Shown: one piece after another, positions 18,373 to 28,271 of the stretch
How the letters are laid out: each line of letters starts with the position of its first letter
How positions within the stretch are numbered: position 1 is the first letter of the stretch
NCBI GenBank assembly: GCA_019685575.1
Contig: JABFQO010000015.1
Coordinates: forward strand, 1 to 46,765
Direction: 5' to 3'
Origin: Candidatus Bathyarchaeota archaeon A05DMB-4
GTDB lineage: Archaea > Thermoproteota > Bathyarchaeia > Bathyarchaeales > SOJC01
DNA length: 46,765 bases
The notes under the pieces: model-generated
What the model was told of the DNA's origin: nothing
Databases searched by the model: none
Seen by the model: only the letters and a program-made list of their open reading frames with translations
Made by a program: the position numbers and the translations under genes

Positions 18373-18590
18373 TTATGGGTATGTTTCTAGCCAATGTATG
18401 CCGATTGGGTTTACGTCTTTGATGTCGATTAAACCATCGCCATTGGTGTCCATGTTCGCGGATGCGTGAGGGTTAATTGCCTTTTCTCGTTGTGGCGTGA
18501 AGAGAAGGTGTGCAGATTGAAAGATGGTCTTTGAGCTGTTTTGTGAATGAGGTTTTCATGTAGCGAAAAGATTTTAGAACACGTTGCCTC
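18373..18590 (-). pseudogene. Remnant of a dockerin/EF-hand surface protein
   Basis: A minus-strand frame ending at TAA 18373 reads MDTNGDGLIDIKDVNPIGI then HWLETYP, the typical calcium-loop end of archaeal surface proteins with dockerin-like repeats. Upstream residues (NPHASAN) fit the first loop flank. No start codon or signal peptide is found before it, so only the last part of a gene seems left. The rest of 18270-18600 shows no other gene. Confidence 0.5.
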
Positions 18591-18620
18591 ACTACTATGA
18601 CCCAAAAAGGACTTGACAGT

Positions 18621-19511
18621 ATGACCTATATGGAATTCTATGTTTCTCGGTCGCCTTTTTTCAGTGGCGTACAAATCACGTTTGAACGTGCAGACTACGT
18701 TTTTGTTGGTGTGCCCTTCGACGTAACGAGCACGTATCGGACGGGCGCACGGTTTGCACCCTTGGCTATTAGAGAAGCGTCGCTTAACATTGAAACTTAC
18801 AGTCTTCGTACGGGCGTTGACTTGGAGGATTTGAAGATTCACGACTTGGGAGATTTGCATGTTGCGAGCGAGGCTGATGAGACTTTGAAGCGTTTGGCCT
18901 TGGTTGTTAAAGACATTTTAGGTGCTAAAAAGATTCCAGTCGTCGTCGGCGGAGAACACACGGTAACCCTAGGCGCCATAAAAGGACTGAACGGAAAAGT
19001 GGCAGTAGTAGATTTTGACGCGCATCTGGACCTACGCGACGAATACATGGGTTTGAAAACTTCTCACACCACCTTTATGCGGAGAATCAACGAACAAACT
19101 CGCCCAGAAGCCATAATCGAAATAGGCACGCGTGCCGTGTGCAAAGAAGAATTAAGTTACGCCACAAAAAACGGCATCACGTTCTTCACTACGTTGCAAA
19201 TTCGGAGAGAAGGCGTCAAAAAAACCGTGGACGCGATAAAGAAAAAACTGGAAGGTTGCGAGAAAATCTATCTCACCATAGACATGGACGTGTTCGACCC
19301 CGCCTTTGCGCCAGCAGTACAGAACCCTGAACCAGACGGTTTATCCGCCGAGGTCTTGTTCGAACTTTTACATGCACTTTGCGACCACTGTGTAATCGGG
19401 TTAGATGTGGTTGAGGTGGCTCCGCACTATGATAGCGGTGTTACCGCGGCGTTGGCTGCGAAAACGCTTTTTGAAGCCTTGTGTAGCATCGAGAAGTCGA
19501 GGAAGGTTTAG
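18621..19511 (+). CDS. speB: Agmatinase-family ureohydrolase
   Basis: About 296 residues from ATG 18621 (AAGGAC upstream); ATG 18597 is possible but has no ribosome site. The binuclear manganese ligands are present: GGEHTVTLG, DFDAHLDLRDEY and TIDMDVFDPAFAPAVQNPEP. SHTTFMRR fits the substrate loop. Agmatinases split agmatine to putrescine and urea; some archaeal relatives act on other guanidino compounds, so the substrate is inferred. The gene ends four bases inside the converging methylase gene. Codon style changes along the gene (G/T-rich, then A/C-rich, then G/T-rich). Confidence 0.87.
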   Translation: MTYMEFYVSRSPFFSGVQITFERADYVFVGVPFDVTSTYRTGARFAPLAIREASLNIETYSLRTGVDLEDLKIHDLGDLHVASEADETLKRLALVVKDILGAKKIPVVVGGEHTVTLGAIKGLNGKVAVVDFDAHLDLRDEYMGLKTSHTTFMRRINEQTRPEAIIEIGTRAVCKEELSYATKNGITFFTTLQIRREGVKKTVDAIKKKLEGCEKIYLTIDMDVFDPAFAPAVQNPEPDGLSAEVLFELLHALCDHCVIGLDVVEVAPHYDSGVTAALAAKTLFEALCSIEKSRKV

Positions 19512-20896
19512 GGTTTTCTTTGGAGTTTCGCGATGAAGAAGCCGTTGCATTCGTGCATGTGTGGATAGAGCCTTTGGCATTTTGTTAATCCTCTCAGCCC
19601 GGCTTGTCCAATCAGCGGTTTTGTTTCGCAAAGCTTGAATTCAAGGTGAAGTTTTAAGAACCGTTCAATCTGCATCTCGTTTTCTTCAACAGTGATGCTG
19701 CAAGTAGAATAGATCAACCAGCCGTCTTCCTTCACCTTGTCTGCGGAGTTTCGGAGCATTTGCCACTGAATCTCAGCCATTTTCCGAATCGAACGTGGCG
19801 AAAGTCGCCATTTTGCCGAAGGTGTGCGCGCGAAAACTCCAGTGCTCGTGCAAGGCGGGTCGAGGATCACGATATCCGCAGTCCCGTTTAAAGGCAAAGG
19901 CTGACAAGCATCGGAAATTATCGGCGTGGCGTTTTCAACTCCCATACGGGAAATGCTTTGTTTCCACGCGTTCATTCTGCGTTTTGAGTAATCAAGTGAG
20001 AATATGGCGCCCTTGTTCTGCATCAACATTGCCAAGTGTGTGGTTTTCGCGCCTGGCGCGGCGCACACGTCGAACACGGTCATGCCGGGTTCTGGCGCGG
20101 TTACTTCGGCTGCGAGGCAGCTTGCCTTGTCTTGGACGTAGAATAATCCTTCTTTGAAACTTTTAGTGCTTGCAAGTGGTTGTTTGGTTTTGGTTATCTT
20201 GTATACGTCTTTTAGCCCTTGTACTGGGGCAAGTTGTATGTCTTCTTTTTGTAAGGCTTCTAGTGTTTTCTCTTCCGTACTCTTGAGCGTATTTAACCGA
20301 ACGTAAACTGGCGGGAAAGTTTGCCCGCTTTCAAGAAGTTTTAACGCGTCGTTTCTTCCGAACAATTTAAAACAGTACTTCACAAACCATGATGGATGGC
20401 ACGTTTGAAGCGCAGTTTTTTCGTCGTCACTCAATTCTCTTAAAACCGTTTCCGTTTTCAAACTCAGCAATGCTCCGAGCGCTTTTTCTACTGGTTGAAG
20501 TGTTTCCCACTCGAGAATCGAGCGGCCCATGCGTGCAATTTCGACGGCTTCCTTGTGTACGTCGCGTTTTGGTTCGGTTTTTGTTTCATAAGCGTACAGC
20601 CTTAGAAACGCCCGTACACCGAGGTCAAAATCACTTATCGCTCGAGGTGCCAGTGCATGGTTGATGAGACGGTCGAGAAGGTTTCTCTTTCGCATTGTTT
20701 CGCACACTAGTTTATGCGCTAAACCTTTGGCGAACGTGTTGGTTATGTGTAGTTGTTTGGCGGTCTTGCTTAGCGCCAATTTTTCGCTGAGGTTTTGCAG
20801 TTCGATCCAGCTGAGGGCTTCGATTGCCAGTGTCCAAGCGTCTTTGAGCAAAGTTGTTTCACGCACTTGATAACATGGCATATAATAGGGTTTCAT
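19508..20896 (-). CDS. RNA cytosine-5 methyltransferase with NusB-like domain
   Basis: 462 residues. The N-terminal 150 are helical and NusB-like, as in RsmB-type enzymes. The C-terminal catalytic part shows the SAM site VFDVCAAPGAKTTHLA, the motif IV DPPCTSTG and the motif VI STCSITVEENE with the two catalytic cysteines of the Nol1/Nop2/Sun family. It methylates C5 of cytosine in rRNA or tRNA; which one cannot be told. Its last codons overlap the end of speB by four bases on the opposite strand. Confidence 0.9.
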   Translation of the reverse strand: MKPYYMPCYQVRETTLLKDAWTLAIEALSWIELQNLSEKLALSKTAKQLHITNTFAKGLAHKLVCETMRKRNLLDRLINHALAPRAISDFDLGVRAFLRLYAYETKTEPKRDVHKEAVEIARMGRSILEWETLQPVEKALGALLSLKTETVLRELSDDEKTALQTCHPSWFVKYCFKLFGRNDALKLLESGQTFPPVYVRLNTLKSTEEKTLEALQKEDIQLAPVQGLKDVYKITKTKQPLASTKSFKEGLFYVQDKASCLAAEVTAPEPGMTVFDVCAAPGAKTTHLAMLMQNKGAIFSLDYSKRRMNAWKQSISRMGVENATPIISDACQPLPLNGTADIVILDPPCTSTGVFARTPSAKWRLSPRSIRKMAEIQWQMLRNSADKVKEDGWLIYSTCSITVEENEMQIERFLKLHLEFKLCETKPLIGQAGLRGLTKCQRLYPHMHECNGFFIAKLQRKP

Positions 20897-20968
20897 ACAT
20901 GAACGTTTTGCCCAGATGAAATTCTAATAAGCACTTTGTGTTAATAGTTTAGGCTTGGTGCATGCTGC

Positions 20969-21655
20969 ATGGTTGTTGCTGGTAAGGTTTTTCGTCTCAG
21001 TGACTCCTTGTCTGTCGATGAGTTGGCGTCTAAGCTCGAGGGTTTCCGCGTGGAAAAGCCATTCGAGGAGGGCGACTACAAGTTCACGCTAATCACTGAG
21101 GTTACAAACTTGCTTGCCAAACCAAACACTGTCCGCGGCGTCTACAGTCACGACTACATACTTCACGTGTTTCACCGAGGCAAAGTCGCACCGCTTCCGC
21201 GTACAGTTGAAGCAGTTTTCAGTTTCACACAAGCAAAGGGCAAAACTTTCCTCACAGTAGTCGAAAAGAAGCGATTAGCCAACTTCATCGCCAACAAACT
21301 CAGCGAAATAATCTACGAAAAAGTCGGCGGCATCCAAGTCGCCCGCATTCCACCCGAAGTATTAAAAGAATTTCACACCAAAAACCCTGAAGACACGAAG
21401 ATAACATTCTTCGACAACGTGGACATCCCCAACGTGAACAAACTCAGCCTGTACGGACCCGACTTGGTGGGCACGTCGCTGTTCGAGGATTACACCAAAC
21501 ACGGCGACCTATGGTACATCGTCGCAAGAGCAGCAAAATACGGCTACGTAGTCGGCATAACACGAGACGCGTCGGTAACCATATTCAACCTAGCCAACAA
21601 AGACAAATACTTAGAATACGTCGAAAAAGAAATCCATCCCATAATCACAGAATAA
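20969..21655 (+). CDS. Conserved archaeal protein of unknown function
   Basis: 228 residues from ATG 20969. No known domain is recognised. It is soluble and mixed alpha/beta, with VFSFTQAKGKTFLTVVEKKRLANFIANKL in the middle (shown in two parts: VFSFTQAKGKTFLTVV and EKKRLANFIANKL). The frame is intact, and codon style shifts from G/T- to A/C-rich near 21060. No operon partner is clear. Function is not assigned. Confidence 0.6.
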   Translation: MVVAGKVFRLSDSLSVDELASKLEGFRVEKPFEEGDYKFTLITEVTNLLAKPNTVRGVYSHDYILHVFHRGKVAPLPRTVEAVFSFTQAKGKTFLTVVEKKRLANFIANKLSEIIYEKVGGIQVARIPPEVLKEFHTKNPEDTKITFFDNVDIPNVNKLSLYGPDLVGTSLFEDYTKHGDLWYIVARAAKYGYVVGITRDASVTIFNLANKDKYLEYVEKEIHPIITE

Positions 21656-21799
21656 ACACTGCCCACACCGTACATAGTGCTATGCAAAAACGATACTAGA
21701 AAGGCGCATGTGTGCCTTCTCAGAGAACCTAAATACACTTGGACCATACAGCTAAGGGGATCCAGAATCGCGGCGTACGCAACCATGCGTCCTAGAAAA

Positions 21800-22150
21800 C
21801 TATTTTTCTCGTATCATTATCAAAAGCATCTTAAACCGTTCAACCGCCCGCAACGCATGAGGCTTATTCGCAGGCATAATCACCATCTCACCAGCCCTCA
21901 CGCGCAAAGGCTTGCCAGCAATCGTAACCTCCGCTTCACCGTCCAAAACACAAACCATCGCATCAAACGGCGCTGTATGCTCGCTTAAACCCTCGCCCTT
22001 ATCAAAAGCAAACAAGGTAACAGTACCCGCTTTTTTGTCAATCACCGTTCGGCTTACCACCGAGCCTTCCTGATACTCTACTAACCCGGCGAGCCTATGC
22101 GCATGCGCCGTGAATTCTTCTGCGTTCTTCTGTCGTTTACCGTGCTCCAA
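21800..22150 (-). CDS. Single-domain cupin protein
   Basis: 116 residues. One cupin barrel: LSEHTAPFDAMVCVLDGEAEVTIAG (motif 1 with H, but few other metal ligands) and RAGEMVIMPANKPHAL (motif 2 with final H), followed by FKMLLIMIREK. Cupins bind metal and small ligands; the role here is unknown. It is preceded on the other side by a coiled-coil gene in divergent orientation. The 21656-21799 spacer shows only a small hairpin (AAGGC...GCCTT near 21700-21720). Confidence 0.8.
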   Translation of the reverse strand: MEHGKRQKNAEEFTAHAHRLAGLVEYQEGSVVSRTVIDKKAGTVTLFAFDKGEGLSEHTAPFDAMVCVLDGEAEVTIAGKPLRVRAGEMVIMPANKPHALRAVERFKMLLIMIREK

Positions 22151-22232
22151 GACGCTGACCCTCAGTCTTTATCTTAACTTATTAGCGATTTGCAATAAAC
22201 CTTATTAAAATATCCATCCCAAAAAGAAACAA

Positions 22233-22565
22233 ATGGTGCAAAAGATGGGCGGACCATCTGAACGTGAATATCATGAAAAAGTAGGCAAAGTAAGAGAAAA
22301 ACTAAACAAGGGAATGAAAGACGTCCGAGAAAAATTTGCAAAAATGGAAAAACTCAAGGTCGAATCTCTTCAAAAAATCGAAGAAACAAAACGTGACACA
22401 GATAAAGAATTGGACAAGATGGAAATAGACATCGCAAAATCAAAAGACCTTGCCAACGAATCCAAGGACCGGCTTCGCACAGAAATCTCAACCTTAAGAC
22501 GCGAAATCCAAGAAAAATACACCGACCTCAAAAAACGTATCTCTGAAACGATAATCCCTGAATAA
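22233..22565 (+). CDS. Charged coiled-coil protein
   Basis: 110 residues, nearly all one charged helix (VGKVREKLNKGMKD, LQKIEETKRDTDKELDKMEI, LRREIQEKYTDLKKRI), suggesting a long coiled coil. It has no signal peptide or membrane segment. It could be a structural or spacer protein, but no family is recognised. The neighbours give no hint. Confidence 0.55.
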   Translation: MVQKMGGPSEREYHEKVGKVREKLNKGMKDVREKFAKMEKLKVESLQKIEETKRDTDKELDKMEIDIAKSKDLANESKDRLRTEISTLRREIQEKYTDLKKRISETIIPE

Positions 22566-22674
22566 CAACCTCCCAAATCACGAAGATCATCTCCTTTACG
22601 AAGCGCTTGCCAAGGAACAAAAAATTAACGCTTCATAAGCGCATCAAAAACTGTCTTTACTAAATAAGGCGTGT

Positions 22675-23205
22675 TCACTCTAACTTCTTCTTATACATAT
22701 CCATGGCGTAAGACACGATTTTCTTCGCTTTTGCCGCATTCTGCCACGTCTTAAGCTTCACCCATTTTCTCGGCTCTAACCGCTTGTAAATCTCAAAAAA
22801 CTCCTGAATCTCCTTCAAACGGTGCGGATGAACATCAGTGATATCTTGATATCCTTCAAACCTTGGGTCGCCAATCGGCACAGACAATATTTTGGGGTCT
22901 TCGCCTTTCTCGTCTTCCATAATCAATGCGCCTATTACTCTGGCTTTCACGATGCATCCAACTTCGAGGGGCTCGTAACTAAGCACCATCACGTCCAACG
23001 GGTCCTCGTCATCAAACCACGTCTGCGGAATAAACCCGTACTCCACTGGGAAGACTACTGGCGAATAAAGCATACGATCAAGCACAAAAGCCTCCCATTC
23101 TGCTTTATACTCGTACTTGTCTCTTGAACCACTAATCACCTCCACAACAACATTAACTAGTTCAGGAGGCTTGTCGCCGCACGGAATGTCTCGCCACAAA
23201 TTCAT
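22675..23205 (-). CDS. ppa: Soluble inorganic pyrophosphatase, family I
   Basis: 176 residues, the usual archaeal length. It hydrolyses pyrophosphate to phosphate in the cytosol. The metal-site signature DDEDPLDVMVL is present, with PVEYGFIPQTW before it, SVPIGDPRFEGYQDI after it, and a conserved Lys/Tyr-rich end. It lies on the same strand as the membrane pyrophosphatase after it, so two enzymes for one substrate are adjacent. Confidence 0.95.
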   Translation of the reverse strand: MNLWRDIPCGDKPPELVNVVVEVISGSRDKYEYKAEWEAFVLDRMLYSPVVFPVEYGFIPQTWFDDEDPLDVMVLSYEPLEVGCIVKARVIGALIMEDEKGEDPKILSVPIGDPRFEGYQDITDVHPHRLKEIQEFFEIYKRLEPRKWVKLKTWQNAAKAKKIVSYAMDMYKKKLE

Positions 23206-23267
23206 GAAAAACCAATAACACGTATTCGCATTTATATTTTATCAAAAAAATGGAGAGAAATGTGGTA

Positions 23268-25340
23268 TTAGCCGAGAATCATCACGAGAATTGGCGCGAA
23301 CACCGAAGATACAAGCGACATAACCGTAATCATAGTGTTCAACGTTGGGCCAGCGGTGTCTTTGAACGGGTCGCCAACCGTATCGCCCACCACGGCTGCC
23401 TTATGCGTGTCTGATCCTTTGCCGCCAAAGTTGCCTGCCTCAACGTATTTCTTGGCGTTGTCCCATGTCCCACCAGAATTTGCCATGAGCAAAGCAAATA
23501 TGATTCCTGTGATTATGCTGCCAGCCAAGAAACCAGCCAACGCTTCTTTACCCAAAGTGAAGCCCACAATTATAGGCACAACCATCGCCAGAACGCTTGG
23601 AAGTACCAATTCTTTCAACGCTCCTTTTGTCGCAATGTCCACGCATCGCGCATAGTCTGGTTTACCCGTGCCTTCGAGTAAGCCCGGAATCTCTTTGAAC
23701 TGTCGTCTTATCTCGACAACCATACGATGTGCGTTTCGCCCCACGCCTAAGATCAACAACGCCGAAATCAACGGCGGCATCACTCCACCGATAAAAGCCC
23801 CAGCCAAAATGTATGGGTTAGCGATGTTGATGATGTACAAGCCCGTGGTTTCGTCTACCGGTATGTTGGCTATCTCAGCGTAGGCGACGAACAACGCGAT
23901 AACTGTCAAAGCCGCGGCGCCTATAGCAAAACCTTTAGTGATCGCTTTGGCTGTGTTGCCCGCTGCGTCCAGTTTGTCAGCGACGTCGACGAATTCTTTC
24001 TCGATTCCTGCTTGTTCCGCTATACCTTTTGCGTTGTCAACTATCGGTCCGTATGCATCGGCAGAGACAATCATGCCCACGATTGAAAGCATGCCTACTG
24101 CAGAAATTGAGACGCCGAAGACTTGCACCGAAACAAGTTGTGTTTGAGTCAAGCCTAGACCGGTTAATCCGATCGTGGCAAGATTCCATGAGGCGATTGT
24201 TGCGATGCATATGCCGATGATTGGTGGTACGATGCTGATTATGCCGTAGGAAAAGCCCGATAGAATGTTAATTGCTGCGCCTGTTTTAGCCGATTCAGCG
24301 GTTTTCTTTACTGGTGTTCTGTCGATTGAAGTAAAGAAATCCGTGGTCATTCCGATGACTATGCCCGCAACCAAACCAGCAATTGCAGAATAGAAAATGC
24401 CCCAGTTCAAGTCAAGAGCGTATTTCAAGCCGAGAGCCAAAAGTGCAAAGATTACGCATGTTATGTACGTGCCCCTGTTGAGAGAAGCACCAGGGTTGTT
24501 TTTAACACCAATCTTCATGAATAACATGCCCAGAATGGAAGCAAAAATGCCTGCGCCCGCCAAGAGCATGGGAAGAATAGCGTAGATTTCCTTTATGGTG
24601 ATTATTGTGGCGCCAAGAATCATCGCTGCAACTATGCTCGCCACGTAAGAGTCGAACAAATCTGCGCCCATGCCTGCTACGTCGCCCACGTTGTCGCCCA
24701 CGTTGTCAGCGATGACAGCAGGGTTGCGTGGGTCGTCTTCTGGTATGCCAATTTCCACTTTGCCCACCAAATCCGCACCGATGTCTGCAGTTTTTGTGTA
24801 TATGCCACCGCCCGCTTTCGCAAAAAGCGCCATGGCGCTTGCGCCAAAACTGAAGCTGAGCACGATTTCAGGGTCTTCAAAGATGTAGTAGAGTCCGCTT
24901 ATGCCGATTAACGCCAAGCCCACAACAGATAAACCCATTACTGCCCCGCCGTAGAAAGCCACAGGGAAAGCTTTGCTTAGACCGCTTCTTGCGCCGTTGG
25001 CTGTGCGCACGTTGGCTTTTAGCGCCACGTTCATCCCAAAATACCCCGCTATGCCGGAGCATGCTGAGCCTATTACGTAGGCCATGGCTCTTGACGGTCC
25101 TCGGATTAGGTTGTTTGGATCCCAGAAGGCGATTAGCATGATTGTGGCGACGATGATTACGAAGATGGCTAGAGTGAGGTTTTGTCTTTTTAGGTAGGCG
25201 TTGGCGCCTTCTTTGATTGCGCTTGCGATTTCGCGCATTTTTTCGTTTCCGCTGTCTTGTTTGCTGACGTAGAAGTAAAGATAAACTGCTGCCAGAATAG
25301 AGATTAGCCCAGCGATAGGAGCGATAAGTAACCAGTCCAT
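23268..25340 (-). CDS. hppA: Membrane-bound proton-pumping pyrophosphatase
   Basis: 690 residues with about 16 membrane segments. The core [20 protein letters not shown] is the pyrophosphate-binding loop, and [18 protein letters not shown] is the second one near the C-end. The stretch [14 protein letters not shown] has Lys where K+-dependent types have Ala, so a K+-independent proton pump is predicted. It would use pyrophosphate energy to pump ions. GGAG precedes the ATG. It is divergent from the acetate transporter gene, with a shared TATA-rich spacer. Confidence 0.95.
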   Translation of the reverse strand: MDWLLIAPIAGLISILAAVYLYFYVSKQDSGNEKMREIASAIKEGANAYLKRQNLTLAIFVIIVATIMLIAFWDPNNLIRGPSRAMAYVIGSACSGIAGYFGMNVALKANVRTANGARSGLSKAFPVAFYGGAVMGLSVVGLALIGISGLYYIFEDPEIVLSFSFGASAMALFAKAGGGIYTKTADIGADLVGKVEIGIPEDDPRNPAVIADNVGDNVGDVAGMGADLFDSYVASIVAAMILGATIITIKEIYAILPMLLAGAGIFASILGMLFMKIGVKNNPGASLNRGTYITCVIFALLALGLKYALDLNWGIFYSAIAGLVAGIVIGMTTDFFTSIDRTPVKKTAESAKTGAAINILSGFSYGIISIVPPIIGICIATIASWNLATIGLTGLGLTQTQLVSVQVFGVSISAVGMLSIVGMIVSADAYGPIVDNAKGIAEQAGIEKEFVDVADKLDAAGNTAKAITKGFAIGAAALTVIALFVAYAEIANIPVDETTGLYIINIANPYILAGAFIGGVMPPLISALLILGVGRNAHRMVVEIRRQFKEIPGLLEGTGKPDYARCVDIATKGALKELVLPSVLAMVVPIIVGFTLGKEALAGFLAGSIITGIIFALLMANSGGTWDNAKKYVEAGNFGGKGSDTHKAAVVGDTVGDPFKDTAGPTLNTMITVMSLVSSVFAPILVMILG

Positions 25341-25410
25341 CTCAAATTTCTCCTTCTTTTATTCAGTCTTCAACCGTAAACGATTATGATGCTTTTAACG
25401 GTTTCGAAAA

Positions 25411-25420
25411 CTTTTATATT
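25411..25420. promoter_or_regulatory. TATA boxes between hppA and the acetate transporter
   Basis: CTTTTATATT serves the plus strand (gene at 25473), and the same bases read AATATAAAAG on the minus strand towards hppA (25340). The two genes may be controlled together. Confidence 0.5.
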
Positions 25421-25472
25421 CGACCCAACTGTCAATTTAGCGTTTCTAAACAGATGGGAGAGCAAAAAGTAA

Positions 25473-26090
25473 ATGAGCGAAAAACTGGCAAATCCCGCGC
25501 CGTTGGGGCTTTTGGGCTTCGGCATGACCACGGTGCTTCTCAACCTGCATAACGCTGGCTTCTACGGGTTGAACAGTATGATTCTTGCGATGGGCTTGGC
25601 TTACGGTGGACTTGCACAAGTGATTGCGGGGGTAATGGAATACAAGAAGGGCAACACTTTTGGCACGGTGGCTTTCAGTTCGTATGGCTTGTTCTGGTGG
25701 TCGTTGGTTATCTTGCTTGTCTTCCCCCAGGCGTCGTCTTTGGTTTGGAACACTGTGCCTCCGTCTCCGTTGCAGTCGACGCCTTACGAGGCTATGGCGG
25801 CGTACTTCTTCATGTGGGGACTTTTCACTTTCGTCATGTTCTTCGGTACGTTAAAAACAAACAGGGCGCTACAGTTTGTGTTCATGAGTTTGGCGATACT
25901 CTTCTTCCTGTTGACCATAAGAGACTACGCGTTCGCAAGCGGTCTTACTGACGTAGGCAGCAATGTCGGTAAACTTGCAGGCTTCGAAGGAATAATCTGT
26001 GGCCTAAGCGCAGTTTATCTTGCACTTGCCGAAGTACTCAACGAGGTCCACGGAAGAACAGTAGTCCCGATATGCCCAGTACAAAAATAA
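25473..26090 (+). CDS. satP: Acetate uptake transporter, GPR1/FUN34/YaaH family
   Basis: 205 residues with six membrane segments. The family signature [19 protein letters not shown] is at residues 7-25. These proteins carry acetate (with proton) across the membrane. GGGAGAG precedes the ATG. The next gene on the same strand encodes acetyl-CoA synthetase, so uptake and activation are paired. In this family the direction of transport depends on gradients. Confidence 0.9.
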   Translation: MSEKLANPAPLGLLGFGMTTVLLNLHNAGFYGLNSMILAMGLAYGGLAQVIAGVMEYKKGNTFGTVAFSSYGLFWWSLVILLVFPQASSLVWNTVPPSPLQSTPYEAMAAYFFMWGLFTFVMFFGTLKTNRALQFVFMSLAILFFLLTIRDYAFASGLTDVGSNVGKLAGFEGIICGLSAVYLALAEVLNEVHGRTVVPICPVQK

Positions 26091-26161
26091 CCTCTGTAAA
26101 ATTCCACTTTAAACCCTTATTTTTTACTCTCTTCATCACCGTAACCTCAAAACCAAAAAAA

Positions 26162-26170
26162 TTTTATATA
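26162..26170 (+). promoter_or_regulatory. TATA box of acs
   Basis: TTTTATATA, 44 bases before the TTG start at 26214; AAGGTGA ribosome site at 26201-26207. So acs has its own promoter beside the satP one. Confidence 0.6.
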
Positions 26171-26213
26171 AGCGTAGGGTGTGGGTATGGATTCCCGAGC
26201 AAGGTGACAAAGA

Positions 26214-28181
26214 TTGAGCGAAAGTCAAGAACCAATAGCAATTGAAGCATTATTAAAAGAAAAACGCGTTTTTCACCCCCCTAAAGAACTAGTCGAACAA
26301 TCCAACATTAAACAATGGATGGATGCGCACGGAATAAAAGATTACGAGGAGTTACGAGAAAAGGCGAAGAACATCGAATGGTTCTGGAGCGAAGTTGCCA
26401 AAGAAGTTGTTGAATGGTACGAACCCTACCAAAAAGTGCTAGAATGGAACGAGCCTTTTTCAAAATGGTTTGTCGGCGCAAAATACAATATCGTTCACGA
26501 TTCTCTCGACAAGCACGTAAAAACCTACAGAAAAAACAAGGTCGCATACATTTTTGAAGGCGAACCCGGCGATGTGAGAAAACTCACCTACTATGACCTT
26601 TATGTTGAAGTCAACAAACTCGCCAACGCCCTGAAACAAATCGGCGTCAAAAAAGGCGACCGCGTCGGCATATACTTGCCCATGATTCCAGAACTTCCCA
26701 TCGCCGCGCTTGCATGCGCAAAAATCGGAGCAGTGCACAGTGTGGTATTCTCTGGTTTCAGCGCGGGAGGACTAGCGCAACGGTTGGAGGATTCAGAGGC
26801 TAAAGTGTTAATCACTTGCGACGGCTTTTTTAGACGTGGAGAAGTCGTGCCGTTAAAAGAACAAGCAGACGAAGCAATAAGCAAGTGCCCAAACGTTAAA
26901 ACAGTCATCGTCTACAAACGTGTCGGAAGAGAGGTTCCGTGGAACACGGAGCGAGACCGATGGTGGCATGAACTGACCGCTGGGCAACCCGCCGTTTGTG
27001 AAACTGAAAAGCTTGATTCTGAAGACTTGCTTTATATTCTCTACACTTCTGGCACGACTGGCAAACCGAAGGGCGTGATGACTGCTCATGGAGGCTACGC
27101 TGTGGGAACGGCAATCACGCTCAAGTGGGTTTTCGACATCAAAGACACGGACATTTACTGGTGCACCGCGGACATCGGCTGGGTTACAGGACACAGTTAC
27201 ATTGTTTATGCCCCGCTAATCTTAGGCGCCACGTCAATAATGTACGAAGGCGCACCCGACTGGCCCGAGCCTGACCGCTGGTGGCAAATCGTCGAGAAAT
27301 ACGGCGTAACCATCCTTTACACGGCGCCGACAGCCATCCGAATGCACATGCGATTCGGCGAAAAATGGGCGAACAAACACGATTTGAGCACGTTGCGGTT
27401 GTTGGGGTCGGTTGGCGAAACCATAAACCCCGAGGCGTGGATGTGGTACTACATTCACATCGGCAAACAAAAGTGCCCAATCATGGATACGTGGTGGCAA
27501 ACCGAAACAGGCTCTTTCGTTATATCGCCGGTGCCGCTCACTCCGCTTAAACCGGGCACTCCTACGAAGCCTTTGCCGGGTTTTTCAGCAGGGGTTTTTG
27601 ATGATTCTGGGAAGTTGCTTCAAGGCGTGGGTGGCGACTTGTACTTGCTTTCTCCTTGGCCGTCGATGCTGCGTGGCTTGTATAAAGACCTGGATAGATA
27701 CAAGCGAACGTACTGGAGCAAGATTCCGCATCAGTACCTTACGGGCGACAAGGCGAGAGTCGACGAAGACGGGTACATTTGGGTTCAAGGAAGGGCAGAC
27801 GACATTCTCAAGGTTGCTGGGCACAGAATAGGCAACTATGAAATCGAATCAGCCCTAGTCAGCCATCCAAAAGTATCCGAAGCCGTGGTCATCGGGAAAC
27901 CGCACCAAATCAAGGGCGAGTCAATCGTGGCGTTTGTCGTGTTGAGAGAAGGCGTCACACCGAGCGAGGAACTCCGCGCCGAACTCCGCGAGCACGTTGC
28001 TAACCAGATGGGTAAGATTGCACGGCCGGATGAATTGTGGTTTGTCAAAGATGTGCCCAAGACAAGAAGCGGCAAAATCATGCGAAGAGTAGTAAGAGCC
28101 AAAGTGCTCGGTGAACCGTTAGGCGACCTTTCGACGTTGAGAAACCCAGAAGCCGTGGACGAAATAGCATACGCCGTTTAA
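26214..28181 (+). CDS. acs: Acetyl-CoA synthetase, AMP-forming
   Basis: 655 residues, full length, TTG start with AAGGTGA. Acetate plus ATP plus CoA gives acetyl-CoA, AMP and pyrophosphate. Motifs: [17 protein letters not shown] (P-loop), [30 protein letters not shown] (A8 hinge) and TRSGKIMRR with the acetylation Lys. It releases pyrophosphate, which three nearby pyrophosphatases can use. Placed after the acetate transporter. Confidence 0.96.
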   Translation: MSESQEPIAIEALLKEKRVFHPPKELVEQSNIKQWMDAHGIKDYEELREKAKNIEWFWSEVAKEVVEWYEPYQKVLEWNEPFSKWFVGAKYNIVHDSLDKHVKTYRKNKVAYIFEGEPGDVRKLTYYDLYVEVNKLANALKQIGVKKGDRVGIYLPMIPELPIAALACAKIGAVHSVVFSGFSAGGLAQRLEDSEAKVLITCDGFFRRGEVVPLKEQADEAISKCPNVKTVIVYKRVGREVPWNTERDRWWHELTAGQPAVCETEKLDSEDLLYILYTSGTTGKPKGVMTAHGGYAVGTAITLKWVFDIKDTDIYWCTADIGWVTGHSYIVYAPLILGATSIMYEGAPDWPEPDRWWQIVEKYGVTILYTAPTAIRMHMRFGEKWANKHDLSTLRLLGSVGETINPEAWMWYYIHIGKQKCPIMDTWWQTETGSFVISPVPLTPLKPGTPTKPLPGFSAGVFDDSGKLLQGVGGDLYLLSPWPSMLRGLYKDLDRYKRTYWSKIPHQYLTGDKARVDEDGYIWVQGRADDILKVAGHRIGNYEIESALVSHPKVSEAVVIGKPHQIKGESIVAFVVLREGVTPSEELRAELREHVANQMGKIARPDELWFVKDVPKTRSGKIMRRVVRAKVLGEPLGDLSTLRNPEAVDEIAYAV

Positions 28182-28190
28182 TTCTCCACC

Positions 28191-28200
28191 TTTTTTCCTT
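28191..28200 (+). terminator. Poly-T run after acs
   Basis: TTTTTTCCTT followed by GTTT begins ten bases after the acs stop codon, fitting an archaeal terminator. Confidence 0.4.
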
Positions 28201-28271
28201 GTTTAAAACGAAAAACTCTTTAACCAAATCATTGTGTATGGCTAAGGAACGCGTGATGGAGAGACTGTGGC

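Noticed and set aside
21656-21799. Small hairpins in the spacer before the cupin gene
   Set aside because: Arms of only five to six bases; not enough to call an RNA gene or riboswitch.
23335-25062. Several plus-strand frames inside hppA
   Set aside because: Shadows of a strongly conserved membrane protein gene; Ser/Pro/Ala-rich with no motifs.
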